From JADGAU01 sp045047105 (GTDB lineage: Bacteria; Pseudomonadota; Gammaproteobacteria; GRL18): a DNA stretch of 64,000 nt. Under the pieces are notes generated by a model. That model did not search any database, was not told where the DNA came from, and saw only the letters and a program-made list of their open reading frames with translations. The position numbers and the translations under genes are program-made. The stretch is from positions 1-64,000 of the forward strand of contig JASFYQ010000016.1 of NCBI GenBank assembly GCA_045047105.1. Reading direction: 5' to 3'. Positions 41,348-50,629 of the stretch are shown here, piece after piece. Numbering within the stretch: position 1 is the first letter of the stretch; every line of letters begins with the position of its first letter.

Positions 41348-42732
41348 TTATTTCTATCTGGTTTAAGCAGGTAAGTATTTTACAGGCGTATTTAAAAGAT
41401 CTTTATCTACTAAATGACAGCTTATATCCTGAGCAGATTTTTATATTAGCAATAGAAACTGATAATCGCTTTTTAATCAGTTTATTTTTATTAAGCTCAT
41501 GGGAATTACCTATTTGTATTTTTCCAATTAGCACGGCTTATGCTGATAAAAATAAAAATTATTTACTACAACAATGTGGCGTGCGATTGTTACTCAGTGA
41601 TAGAAAAAATATTAATGGTTTTACATATTCTACTCTGTCCATTAAGCAGCTCCTAATAGAGCTAGATATTAATATAGTAGATTTAGATCCAATAATTAAC
41701 TTCAAAAAATTAAATCAACAGCTTCAGTTAAACTCAGAGCATAATAATTTACTTGATACTATAAAACTAATAGTTACTACTTCAGGTTCTACTGCCCAAC
41801 CCAAGGCGGTATATTTATCAAAAAACAATATTATTAGCCACTGCTTAGCTTCCAGAACAGTAATTAAATTAAATAAACAGAGCCTTTGGCTAAATTGTCT
41901 GCCATTGAACCATGTATCAGGTCTAATGATTTTATATAGATGCCTATTAGCTCAGAGCAATATGTTGTTATATAAAAAATTTAATATAGAATATATAGTA
42001 AGCGATTTTAAACAATATCAGCCCAGTCATATTTCATTAGTTCCCATAATGTTACAAAAATTACTGGATAATTTTAAACAACAAGAACAGCATGATTTGA
42101 AATTTTTAGCTAATCTTCAATATGTATTATTGGGTGGCAGTTCTTTGGATATTAGTTTAGTTCAGCAAAGCAAGGACTATAATTTACCACTTTATTTAGG
42201 TTATGGATCTACTGAATCCTGCTCTCATATTTCCTTAAAATGCTTAGATAGTACAAATCTTGAGCTAAGTTCTGTAAAACAGTTATCATCAGGTTTGCCA
42301 TTAGCAGGAGTTGAATTAAAAATTATTCCGCTAAATAAAAATAAATCTACTGGTTTAATCTGTTTTAGAGGAAATATGGTAATGAGTGGTTATGCAAATC
42401 CAGATTATGCTCTTGCAATAGGAAAAAAGGATAATTGGTTTTGCAGCCAGGATATTGTTTATCTTGATTCACAGGGAGAGCTTATTGTTTTAGAGCGAAA
42501 AGATAATATTATAAATACTGGTGGGTTAAAAATTCATCCTCAACAAGTAGAGTTGTTAATGGATAAATGTGAAGGGATTGATAATTTACGCGTTTTTGCA
42601 ATAGAGCATAAAAGCTGGGGGCAGATAATAGCTATGGATTATTCTGGCAAGTGGCAAACAGAGCAGCTATTAGAATGGATCCAGTTAAATATAAAATCAC
42701 CTTATAAACCACGGATAGTAACTAAATTATAA
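41344..42732 (+). CDS. AMP-binding acyl-CoA ligase, MenE-like (o-succinylbenzoate-CoA ligase candidate)
   Basis: A 462-residue adenylate-forming enzyme started by TTG. Visible motifs: VTTSGSTAQPKAV (P-loop), LNCLPLNHVSGLMIL (MenE-like substrate region), GYGSTES, and the C-terminal RKDNIINTGGLKIHPQQVE with the hinge and the catalytic-lysine region following. The LNHVSGL element and the link to UbiE/MenG and a MenI-like thioesterase point to o-succinylbenzoate activation in menaquinone synthesis. No menB, menC, menD or menF is in the window, so the pathway would be completed elsewhere. Confidence 0.82.
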   Translation: MIISIWFKQVSILQAYLKDLYLLNDSLYPEQIFILAIETDNRFLISLFLLSSWELPICIFPISTAYADKNKNYLLQQCGVRLLLSDRKNINGFTYSTLSIKQLLIELDINIVDLDPIINFKKLNQQLQLNSEHNNLLDTIKLIVTTSGSTAQPKAVYLSKNNIISHCLASRTVIKLNKQSLWLNCLPLNHVSGLMILYRCLLAQSNMLLYKKFNIEYIVSDFKQYQPSHISLVPIMLQKLLDNFKQQEQHDLKFLANLQYVLLGGSSLDISLVQQSKDYNLPLYLGYGSTESCSHISLKCLDSTNLELSSVKQLSSGLPLAGVELKIIPLNKNKSTGLICFRGNMVMSGYANPDYALAIGKKDNWFCSQDIVYLDSQGELIVLERKDNIINTGGLKIHPQQVELLMDKCEGIDNLRVFAIEHKSWGQIIAMDYSGKWQTEQLLEWIQLNIKSPYKPRIVTKL

Positions 42733-42843
42733 GCTTATTACATAGAAATTATTTTTAATGCATCCAACTATAACTGGTAACACGGCCTTAAAGTAAAGCC
42801 TAAAAATAAGCAATTGATTTTTTATCAACAGGCCATATAACCC

Positions 42844-43074
42844 TTAAATAGCGCAGATATTATTGCCATTTTTCTTACGACGAAGGCATTCTTTATCATA
42901 GTTAGTGCAGGCAACTCCACGCGCTGGAGACATTCTACTCTTCTCTAGATAGAGACATTTTTGATACTCATCACGAATTTTTTTATTATCAAAAGCTGCA
43001 TATTTACCACCTGTATCACATGCGTTTAATAATAAAAATGCCCCTCCACAGATTATTATTAATAATTTCTTCAT
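42844..43074 (-). CDS. small lipoprotein with cysteine motif
   Basis: A 76-residue protein with a lipoprotein signal (MKKLLIIICGGAFLLLNAC, lipobox L-N-A-C). The mature part has three further cysteines (KCLYL, VACTNYDKECLRR, NICAI), suggesting disulphides in the periplasm. An AGGAG site precedes the start. I know no function for it. Confidence 0.65.
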   Translation of the reverse strand: MKKLLIIICGGAFLLLNACDTGGKYAAFDNKKIRDEYQKCLYLEKSRMSPARGVACTNYDKECLRRKKNGNNICAI

Positions 43075-43279
43075 TAAATTCTCCTTATACTTATTACTTA
43101 ATGTAAATTAAATTTGGTAAGTTAGTTCATTTATAATTGCGAATACTAAGTCATTCTATTATAAAATGCTATTTATAATTCATTAGAAAAGATATGGACT
43201 AAAAAAACTAATTAAAAAATGTTATAGTCCCAGCATTGTTATTAATACCTTATAAGTATATGGGATAATCTTTCCTTTA

Positions 43280-43308
43280 TTGACTATATATCGTACATTG
43301 ATTATATT
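43280..43308 (+). promoter_or_regulatory. sigma-70-type promoter for the GAF-PAS-GGDEF-EAL gene
   Basis: TTGACT (43280-43285), a 17-base spacer and TATATT (43303-43308) lie 36 bases before the ATG at 43345. Both boxes differ by one base from consensus. Confidence 0.62.
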
Positions 43309-43344
43309 CCATGATATCTTAAAAAAATAACCGATATTATAATT

Positions 43345-45468
43345 ATGACAATTGAAGAAGTACCCATAACCGCTGAAGAATACGATAAAATTTTTGATAT
43401 TCAACAACAAATTTTAGAAATGATTGCTTCACATGGTAAAACATCTGTGGTACTTAATAAATTATGTACAATTGCAGAAAGTTTATTAGCTAATTCTGCA
43501 GCATCTATTATGATACTTGATAAAGAAACAGGGCTTTTAAATGTACTCTCAGCACCATCAGTTCCACAATCAGGTCATGATGCCTTGTCAAAATTACAAC
43601 CTGGACTGGGTGGTGGTTCATGTGGAAATGCCGTTTTTCATAATGAAGCTCAATTTGTATTAAATACATTTGAAGATATTCGCTGGGAAAATTTGCGTCA
43701 TATTGCTAAAGACTTTAATCTTTGCTCCTGTTGGTCTATGCCTATCCGTGATGAAAATAAAAAACCTATTGGCTCATTTGCTCTATCTTCCTTTGAACAT
43801 CGTTCCCCAGCACCATTTCATAGAAAAATACTGGAAATTGGAGCGGCAATTATAAGCATTGTGTTAAAAAATGAAGCAGATGAAAATCGTATTCAGTTAT
43901 TTTCTAAAGCTTTGCAAAATGCATCAGAAGGTATTCTTATAACGGATAAACATAATTTAATTATTGAAGTTAACCCAGCTTTTGAAAAAATATATGGCTA
44001 TAAAGAAGCGGATGTTATAAATAAAAATCCAGGTATATTATCAGCAAATAAGTATCAGGATGTTTTTTGTAAAGATATATGGGAACAGGTTAGAAATACT
44101 TCTAAGTGGAGTGGCGAAATTGTTAATAAACGTGCAGATGGTCTAGAAATTACTCAGTGGACAAGCATAAGTACCATTTATAATGAAAATCATAAAATAC
44201 AGAATTTTATTGCTATTTTTACTGACTTAACTGAGCTAAAAAATACCCAGAAGCAAATTGAACACATGGCATTTCATGACTCAATTACTGGGCTATACAA
44301 TAAAACCTATCTAGAACATCTTATTAAATCGGATAAAAAATTTACTTTAATTTTACTTAATATTAATAATTTTAGTTATATAAACACTGCCTATGGTTTT
44401 GATTTTGGTGATAAACTTTTAATTTATATTGCGGAGCTATTAAAAAATAACTTTCAATCCTATAGTACTCATAGGCTAAATTCCGATGAATTTGCTTTTC
44501 TTTTTGAAGAAAAACTAGATATTAAAAAATGCATTCAAGAAATTCAAAATTTTTGGTATAACACGACAATACAACTTGAGCAGGTGAGTTTAAATATTTC
44601 TTTTACTTATGGGGCAGCCTCTGGCAATAAATCTCTGCTGCGTAATAGTGCTCTGGCTCTAAAGCAGGCCAAGGAAAATGGTAAAAATCGGTTTCATATT
44701 TTTAATCAGGATCAAGACTCACTAGACCATAATCATCGAAAATCCTTTATTGCATCCAATAACACTTTGCATCGCGCTTTAGAAGAAGATCAACTGGTGC
44801 CATTTTTTCAGGGTATTTATAATAATAAAACCCATAAAATAACTAAATTTGAAGCCCTGGTTCGGATAAAACAGCAGGGTAAAATTATCTCTCCCGCTGA
44901 ATTTCTTGAACCTGCACTTCTTTCTGGTTTGTTACCTGAAATAACTCGGATAATGATTGATAAAAGTTTTAAAATAATGGCAGATAATAGTTATATTTTT
45001 TCAATTAATATTACTGAAGATGATTTAAGTCGTAATTATATAATTGACTATTTAGCTAAAAAACTTATTGAATATGATATTGATCCGCAGCGGGTGATAT
45101 TAGAAATATTAGAAGGTGTTAGTTCTACGGGTAAACAGAATCATATTAAACAATTAAACTTATTAAAAAGTAATGGTTTTGCTATCGCTATTGATGACTT
45201 TGGTACAGAGTATTCAAATTTTGAAAGGATACTGGATCTGGATATTGATTATCTAAAAATTGATGCAAAATATATTAAGGATATTGATAGCAATCCTAAA
45301 AGTTATGAAATAACCCGCGCAATAGCTTTTTTTGCTAATAATGCGGGTATTCCCTGTATTGCTGAATTTGTTCATAACGCGTCGGTTCAAAAAATTATAG
45401 CAGAGTTAGATATTGCTTACTCACAGGGGTATTATTTTTCAGAACCTAATCAATATTTACCAGCTTAA
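43345..45468 (+). CDS. GAF-PAS-GGDEF-EAL signalling protein
   Basis: A 707-residue soluble c-di-GMP protein. Order: GAF (about 15-180, with GLGGGSCGNAVF), PAS (about 190-310), GGDEF (about 320-455) and EAL (about 475-705). The GGDEF active loop reads L-N-S-D-E-F, so cyclase activity is probably lost. The EAL part keeps the E of FEALVRI, the metal and catalytic residues in AIDDFGTEYSNF, DYLKIDAKY, IAEFVHNAS and SQGYYFSEP, so phosphodiesterase activity is likely. The GAF domain may bind a nucleotide or redox ligand. Its stop overlaps the convergent methyltransferase gene by four bases. Confidence 0.88.
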   Translation: MTIEEVPITAEEYDKIFDIQQQILEMIASHGKTSVVLNKLCTIAESLLANSAASIMILDKETGLLNVLSAPSVPQSGHDALSKLQPGLGGGSCGNAVFHNEAQFVLNTFEDIRWENLRHIAKDFNLCSCWSMPIRDENKKPIGSFALSSFEHRSPAPFHRKILEIGAAIISIVLKNEADENRIQLFSKALQNASEGILITDKHNLIIEVNPAFEKIYGYKEADVINKNPGILSANKYQDVFCKDIWEQVRNTSKWSGEIVNKRADGLEITQWTSISTIYNENHKIQNFIAIFTDLTELKNTQKQIEHMAFHDSITGLYNKTYLEHLIKSDKKFTLILLNINNFSYINTAYGFDFGDKLLIYIAELLKNNFQSYSTHRLNSDEFAFLFEEKLDIKKCIQEIQNFWYNTTIQLEQVSLNISFTYGAASGNKSLLRNSALALKQAKENGKNRFHIFNQDQDSLDHNHRKSFIASNNTLHRALEEDQLVPFFQGIYNNKTHKITKFEALVRIKQQGKIISPAEFLEPALLSGLLPEITRIMIDKSFKIMADNSYIFSINITEDDLSRNYIIDYLAKKLIEYDIDPQRVILEILEGVSSTGKQNHIKQLNLLKSNGFAIAIDDFGTEYSNFERILDLDIDYLKIDAKYIKDIDSNPKSYEITRAIAFFANNAGIPCIAEFVHNASVQKIIAELDIAYSQGYYFSEPNQYLPA

Positions 45469-46037
45469 CTATTAAATTTATCCACTTCATTTCCCCAATG
45501 ATCCCATCCAGCAATAGTCTGCCTGGCAAAAAGTTCAATTTTTTGAACCTCTCCAAATAATGTATCTATACGTTCTCTTGCTTCTATAGGTTTTCTGGAA
45601 TGCTTGCGTTTGCCCTGATCATTGGTTTCTATAATTTGATTAATACCACGGTTTTTTATGTCATTAGCAACAGTGACTTTGCCTCGAGTGGCTAATAAAC
45701 AAATTTCTGCATTAGAGCGAGTATAATTCCCTCCACCAATGGAATAATTGCCATTAGCGTATTTTTTTACCCAGGTGAATGCCACTGTTTTGTAGGTGAA
45801 CCCCCAAGCATTTACCAGCTCTAATGATTCAGCTAAAAGAGGATAGGTTGCCCACATTAATAAAAAGCAGGGATCGTCTGCTATTTTATCAATAAAGCCC
45901 CTCATTTCTATTAACTCTTTTTGTTTCATGGTGGGATAATGATTAATTGCTGCACCATTAGATTTTTTATTATTGTAATGCCAAGGTGGATCGCAATAGA
46001 TTACTCTATAGCTTTTATCGGGTATATTGTTAATCAT
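45465..46037 (-). CDS. MT-A70-family adenine-N6 DNA/RNA methyltransferase
   Basis: A 190-residue methyltransferase when started at the ATG at 46035-46037 (MINNIPDKSYRVIYCDPPW). The frame could extend 20 residues upstream to 46097, but the shorter form fits the family. The catalytic D-P-P-W motif is at the start, followed by NHYPTMKQKELIEM, LLMWATYPLL and the ending REKIDTLFG-like ARERIDTLFGEVQKIELFARQ and GWDHWGNEVD. MT-A70 homologues in bacteria are often phage-derived DNA modification enzymes. No cognate restriction enzyme is adjacent. Confidence 0.87.
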   Translation of the reverse strand: MINNIPDKSYRVIYCDPPWHYNNKKSNGAAINHYPTMKQKELIEMRGFIDKIADDPCFLLMWATYPLLAESLELVNAWGFTYKTVAFTWVKKYANGNYSIGGGNYTRSNAEICLLATRGKVTVANDIKNRGINQIIETNDQGKRKHSRKPIEARERIDTLFGEVQKIELFARQTIAGWDHWGNEVDKFNS

Positions 46038-46143
46038 GCTGTATAAAATTGTAAGAATTAAATTTTGAGGTTGTTGATATCGCAGGTATAATAACACAAT
46101 TATTTAATTCCATAATGGAACAAAATTAATTACAGGTATAAAT

Positions 46144-46455
46144 ATGAGCAGGCATCAACTAATTGAAGATAAATTAAAACAACAATTTTCGCCCAGTTTT
46201 TTACAGGTTGAAAATGAAACTCAGAATCACAATGTTCCACCTGATTCAGAATCACACTTTAAAGTATTATTGGTAAGTGAGGATTTTAAAGATAAATCCC
46301 TGATTCAAAGACATCGTATGGTTAATCAATGCCTGGCAGATGAGTTAAAAAATGCCATCCATGCGCTGGCTATGCATACCTTTACTGCTTCGGAATGGGA
46401 AGAGCGTGAATTTAAAGAAATGAAATCACCACCTTGTCACGGTGGTAGTAAATAA
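46144..46455 (+). CDS. bolA: BolA-family protein
   Basis: A 103-residue protein with the BolA fold: the start IEDKLKQQFSPSFLQVENE, the loop HFKVLLVSEDFKDKSLIQRHRMVNQ and the helix LADELKNAIHALAMHTFT with the conserved histidine. BolA proteins partner monothiol glutaredoxins in iron-sulphur handling and can act as transcription factors. The C terminus (KSPPCHGGSK) carries an extra Cys-His pair. It precedes thioredoxin by 22 bases. Confidence 0.9.
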   Translation: MSRHQLIEDKLKQQFSPSFLQVENETQNHNVPPDSESHFKVLLVSEDFKDKSLIQRHRMVNQCLADELKNAIHALAMHTFTASEWEEREFKEMKSPPCHGGSK

Positions 46456-46477
46456 TTTTTAAACTAAAGGAACATTT

Positions 46478-46867
46478 ATGACAACAATTAATGTAGTAAT
46501 CGATGAATTTGAAGATTTAATTACTAAAAACGATTTTGTAATTATTGATTTTTGGGCTCCCTGGTGTGGTCCTTGTAAATCATTTGCTCCAATATACGAA
46601 GAATTATCTGAAAAATATCCGGATCTGGTCTTTGCTAAAGTAAATACTGAAGAACAACAGGAATTAGCGGGCAGTTTTAATATTCGTTCCATCCCAACTT
46701 TAATGATTATGCGCGAGCAGGTTATTTTATTTTCAGAAGCAGGGGCTTTACAGGCTTCGCAATTGGAAGAGGTTATTGTTCAGGCACAGTCATTAGATAT
46801 GGATCAAGTGCGTAAAGAAGTTGCAGAACAACATGCAGAACAACAACAGGAAAAAGAAGCGCAATAA
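46478..46867 (+). CDS. thioredoxin with short C-terminal extension
   Basis: A 129-residue cytoplasmic thioredoxin with the WAPWCGPCKSFAP active site and the cis-proline in RSIPTLMIM. A tail of about 20 residues, rich in Gln and Glu (VAEQHAEQQQEKEAQ), extends beyond the normal end. The gene abuts hemH with no gap. Because of the tail and context I name it thioredoxin family without a letter. Confidence 0.92.
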   Translation: MTTINVVIDEFEDLITKNDFVIIDFWAPWCGPCKSFAPIYEELSEKYPDLVFAKVNTEEQQELAGSFNIRSIPTLMIMREQVILFSEAGALQASQLEEVIVQAQSLDMDQVRKEVAEQHAEQQQEKEAQ

Positions 46868-47875
46868 ATGAAAAATAATAGCAAAACAGGTGTTTTACTG
46901 GTTAATTTAGGTACTCCAGATGCACCTGATGCTGCTTCTATCCGCCGCTTTCTTAGAGAATTTTTATCTGACCCCAGAGTAGTTGAAATTCCAAGAATAA
47001 TATGGATGTTAATCCTACATCTTTTTGTACTGCCTTTTCGCCCCCCTAAATTGGTAAAAGCCTATCAGGCTATTTGGACAGAGGATGGCTCGCCACTATT
47101 GTCTATTGCTTATAAGCAACAAAAAAAATTAGAGCAACTTGCGCCAGATTATTTGTTTGCCACGGCTATGTGTTATGGCAATCCATCAATTAGATCTGCA
47201 TTAGATAATTTTAAAAAAAACAATATTGATAAATTATTAATTCTGCCCTTATATCCACAATACTCTGGCTCTACCAGTGCGGCAATATTTGATGTAATTA
47301 GCAATCAATTGCAACAATGGCGAAATATTCCTGAGCTGAGAATGATTAAGGATTATCACAACCATCCTTTGTATATTCAAGCGCTTGCTAGCTCAATAGA
47401 GCAGCATTGGAATAATAATTCAGAGCAGTCTAAAAATAGTGAAAACATAATAAATAATAAAGCGCACTTATTAATGTCTTTTCATGGTATCCCTATTGAT
47501 TATTGTAAAAAAGGTGACCCCTACGATAAGCATTGCCAGCAAACCGCTCGTTTATTAGCAAAGGCTTTACAGCTTAGCGATAATCAATGGACACTTTCTT
47601 ATCAGTCTTTATTTGGTAAAGCGGAATGGTTAAAACCTTATACCAATATTACTTTAAAACAAATGCCAGATCAGGGTATAAATACGCTGGATGTTATTTG
47701 CCCGGGATTTAGTAATGATTGTTTAGAAACGCTGGAAGAAATAAAAGTTGAGAATAAAGAAATTTTTATCAGTGCTGGCGGTGAAGATTATAATTATATT
47801 TCTGCATTAAATGATAGTGATAATCATATTAAAATGATTCTTGAATTAATTAAACAGCATAGTCAGGGCTGGTAA
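46868..47875 (+). CDS. hemH: ferrochelatase
   Basis: A 335-residue enzyme that inserts iron into protoporphyrin IX, the last step of haem synthesis. Motifs: GVLLVNLGTPDAPD at the start, the active-site histidine in LLMSFHGIPIDYCKKGDPY, and VICPGFSNDCLETLEEI. It begins at the base after the thioredoxin stop. The haem product would feed the ccm cytochrome c maturation system at 57 kb. Confidence 0.95.
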   Translation: MKNNSKTGVLLVNLGTPDAPDAASIRRFLREFLSDPRVVEIPRIIWMLILHLFVLPFRPPKLVKAYQAIWTEDGSPLLSIAYKQQKKLEQLAPDYLFATAMCYGNPSIRSALDNFKKNNIDKLLILPLYPQYSGSTSAAIFDVISNQLQQWRNIPELRMIKDYHNHPLYIQALASSIEQHWNNNSEQSKNSENIINNKAHLLMSFHGIPIDYCKKGDPYDKHCQQTARLLAKALQLSDNQWTLSYQSLFGKAEWLKPYTNITLKQMPDQGINTLDVICPGFSNDCLETLEEIKVENKEIFISAGGEDYNYISALNDSDNHIKMILELIKQHSQGW

Positions 47876-47908
47876 ATCTTGCCCCTATAATACTCTTGCT
47901 ATGCTTGG

Positions 47909-50584
47909 CTAAGTAGTTTTATCCAGGGCTTCAATAATTGAGAGCTCTAATCTTTTTAGCCATTCAAAATCAGTAATAATCTGGTTATCATGATCCGTTA
48001 TATAAAAAATATCTTCCACTTTTTCTCCAAAAGTAGAGATTTTGGTATTAACCAGATGAATGTTGTGCTGAATTAATACATGACCAATTTTAGATAATAG
48101 GTAAGGGCGGTTGGATGCAGTAACATTCATAATAGTCAGATTGTTCTCTAGGTCTTCATTAAAATCTACTTTAGTATTCATAGAAAACTGTTTTAAAACG
48201 CGAGTTAACCGGTGGTTATCATTAATTAAATTAAACTCATCACAACTGAGTTGCTGGAATAATTTTGTTTGAATATTAGTTAAGCGGTCCTGTTCTGTAA
48301 TAGCCTGTTGTTGTTCATTTAAAATGTGGTAGGTATGTAAAATATAGGTGTTTTGAGTGCGATAGGTGCTTACTTCAGTTACATCGAGTGCCATTTTTGA
48401 AAGTACTGAAGTGACTAGAGTAAAAATATGGGTTTTATTTTCCATATAAATCAGAATTTCTGTACTGCCTTTACTCTCTGCATTTCGTAGTAGTACCAAC
48501 GGTTGCTGTTTGCTGGTTTCATTGGCCTGATGTTCAATAATACTGCCCGTATGTATAACTATTTCTTCAACACTATGTTGTAAAAAATAATCCTTGGGTA
48601 ATAATGCCCATAAGTTATTAAAATCTTTTTTATGGTAATTTTTAGCTAATAATAATTGACTTGCTTTTTCTCTATTTTGGTCAATTTGTTCAATGGGATT
48701 ATTTAAGCCCTGTCCCAATGCATGTTTGGTTAAATTATATAAGTCTATTAACAATGAATCCTTCCAGGAGTTCCAGACTTTAGGACTGGTGGCACGAATA
48801 TCCGCAACGGTTAATAAATAAAGATAATTGAGGTGATTTATATCGCGCATTTTTATTGCAAAATCATGAATAACCTGAGGATCACCCAAATCTTTACGCT
48901 GGGCTGTCATAGACATTTCCAGATGATTTCTTACCAGCCAGCTTACTAAACGGATATCGTTACTGCTCAAATCGTGCAATTGGCAAAACTGCTCTGCTTC
49001 AGCAGCGCCAATTATTGAGTGATTTCCTCCCCGACCTTTACCAATATCATGAAATATGGCAGCAATATATAATAATTCAGCTTTAGGTATTAGTTTAAAT
49101 AGTGAACTGGAAAGAGGTAATTCAGAGTCACATTTTTTAACACTTAAGCGGCGTACATTACGTAATACTCTTAAAGTGTGTTCGTCCACTGTATAAGCAT
49201 GATATAGGTCATGCTGCATTTGACCTACTATTTGTTTAAATGCAGGGATGTATTCTGCTAAAACTCCATAGCGGTTCATTCTTCGTACTTGTTTGGTTAT
49301 GCCTGATTTTTGTTTGAGTATTTCTATAAATAGTGAGCGACAGCGTAAATCCTTTCTAAAGGTATCATCAATTAAATATCTATGGTTTCTAATCAAACGT
49401 ATGGTGCTGGCTCTAACGCCTTTAATTTGTGGGTTTTCTGCCAGAATTAAAAAAACCTCTAATAATGCAAAAGGATAAAAAGAAAAAACATTCGGGTTAC
49501 AGGTTGTTAAATAATTTTTATAAATCATAAAACGTTTATTTATCTTAATTGGATGGTTGTCCACATCTTTATAAATAATTGCCTCACTAAAATATTGTAA
49601 TAATATTTCATTGAGTCGTTCTAGCTCCATTACCGTTTGGTAATATTTACCCATAAACTGTTCAACAGCCAGTTGTTCGTCATTATCCTGGTAACCAAAT
49701 TGCTCAGCTAGATCACGTTGATAATCAAATAATAATCGATCTTCTCGACGGTTTCTTATAATGTGAAGTGCAAAGCGAATTTTCCATAAAAAAGCCTGTC
49801 CTGCTTCTAATTGTGCATACTCTTCTGCAGTAATAAATTTATAGGTGACTAATTCTTTAAAGGTATGGGCTTTAAAATGGCGTTTGGCAATCCAGCCTAT
49901 AATTTGAATATCACGTAAGCCACCAGGGCCTTCTTTTATATTTGGCTCAAGATTATAGGCGGTGCCATTGTATTTTAGATGGCGTTGCTGTTGCTCGTCC
50001 ATTTTGGCACAGAAAAAGTCCTTAGTGTTCCATATTTTTTCTGGTTCAATTTGTTCTTTTAATAAAAAGAATAAATTCTTATTTCCCGTAATATAACGAG
50101 ACTCCATTAAATTACTGATAATAGTAATATCATTTTTAGCTTCACTCACACATTCATCTATAGTGCGAACCGATTGACCTAGATCCAGCCCAATATCCCA
50201 TAATAAAGTAATAAACTGTTGTAGTTTTTCTGCTAATTTTGAGTTTTTTTCGGTTTGTTCAAGTAGGCTGGTATCAGTATGTAATATTAAAATATCGATA
50301 TCACTATAAGGATGTAATTCGCCACGTCCATAACCTCCAACTGCGGCTAAAGCAACGTCATGTTGCCCCATTTGGAAAAAATTCCAACATAGCCTTAAAA
50401 TTTCATCCATTGCATTAGAGCGGTCATGCACCAGGTGAATTATGTTCTGACCATTAATAAATTGCTCTGATTGAAGCTGATTAATATCCTTTATAGCCTG
50501 TTTAAATAAACTGATAGGTGAAGAATCATTATCCTTTAGTTGTATTGATAGTTGTTCACTATCAATTAAGCTGGCATGTTGCAT
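47909..50584 (-). CDS. glnD: bifunctional uridylyltransferase/uridylyl-removing enzyme GlnD
   Basis: An 891-residue nitrogen sensor that modifies PII proteins. Domain order: nucleotidyltransferase (about 55-200, VGGYGRGELHPYSDIDILIL), linker, HD phosphohydrolase (about 455-590, YIAAIFHDIGKGRGGNHS) and two ACT domains (about 705-785 and 815-890) that sense glutamine. Length matches the family. It lies directly downstream of map on the minus strand, the usual gammaproteobacterial order. Confidence 0.96.
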   Translation of the reverse strand: MQHASLIDSEQLSIQLKDNDSSPISLFKQAIKDINQLQSEQFINGQNIIHLVHDRSNAMDEILRLCWNFFQMGQHDVALAAVGGYGRGELHPYSDIDILILHTDTSLLEQTEKNSKLAEKLQQFITLLWDIGLDLGQSVRTIDECVSEAKNDITIISNLMESRYITGNKNLFFLLKEQIEPEKIWNTKDFFCAKMDEQQQRHLKYNGTAYNLEPNIKEGPGGLRDIQIIGWIAKRHFKAHTFKELVTYKFITAEEYAQLEAGQAFLWKIRFALHIIRNRREDRLLFDYQRDLAEQFGYQDNDEQLAVEQFMGKYYQTVMELERLNEILLQYFSEAIIYKDVDNHPIKINKRFMIYKNYLTTCNPNVFSFYPFALLEVFLILAENPQIKGVRASTIRLIRNHRYLIDDTFRKDLRCRSLFIEILKQKSGITKQVRRMNRYGVLAEYIPAFKQIVGQMQHDLYHAYTVDEHTLRVLRNVRRLSVKKCDSELPLSSSLFKLIPKAELLYIAAIFHDIGKGRGGNHSIIGAAEAEQFCQLHDLSSNDIRLVSWLVRNHLEMSMTAQRKDLGDPQVIHDFAIKMRDINHLNYLYLLTVADIRATSPKVWNSWKDSLLIDLYNLTKHALGQGLNNPIEQIDQNREKASQLLLAKNYHKKDFNNLWALLPKDYFLQHSVEEIVIHTGSIIEHQANETSKQQPLVLLRNAESKGSTEILIYMENKTHIFTLVTSVLSKMALDVTEVSTYRTQNTYILHTYHILNEQQQAITEQDRLTNIQTKLFQQLSCDEFNLINDNHRLTRVLKQFSMNTKVDFNEDLENNLTIMNVTASNRPYLLSKIGHVLIQHNIHLVNTKISTFGEKVEDIFYITDHDNQIITDFEWLKRLELSIIEALDKTT

Positions 50585-50629
50585 ATTAATCTCAATTTTA
50601 TTGTGGGTAGGATGGGACTAGTTTATATA

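Noticed and set aside
42740..42843. GGCCTTAAAGTAAAGCC-type hairpin after the MenE-like gene as a terminator.
   Set aside because: The arms pair only with a bulge and there is no T-run, so the support is too weak.
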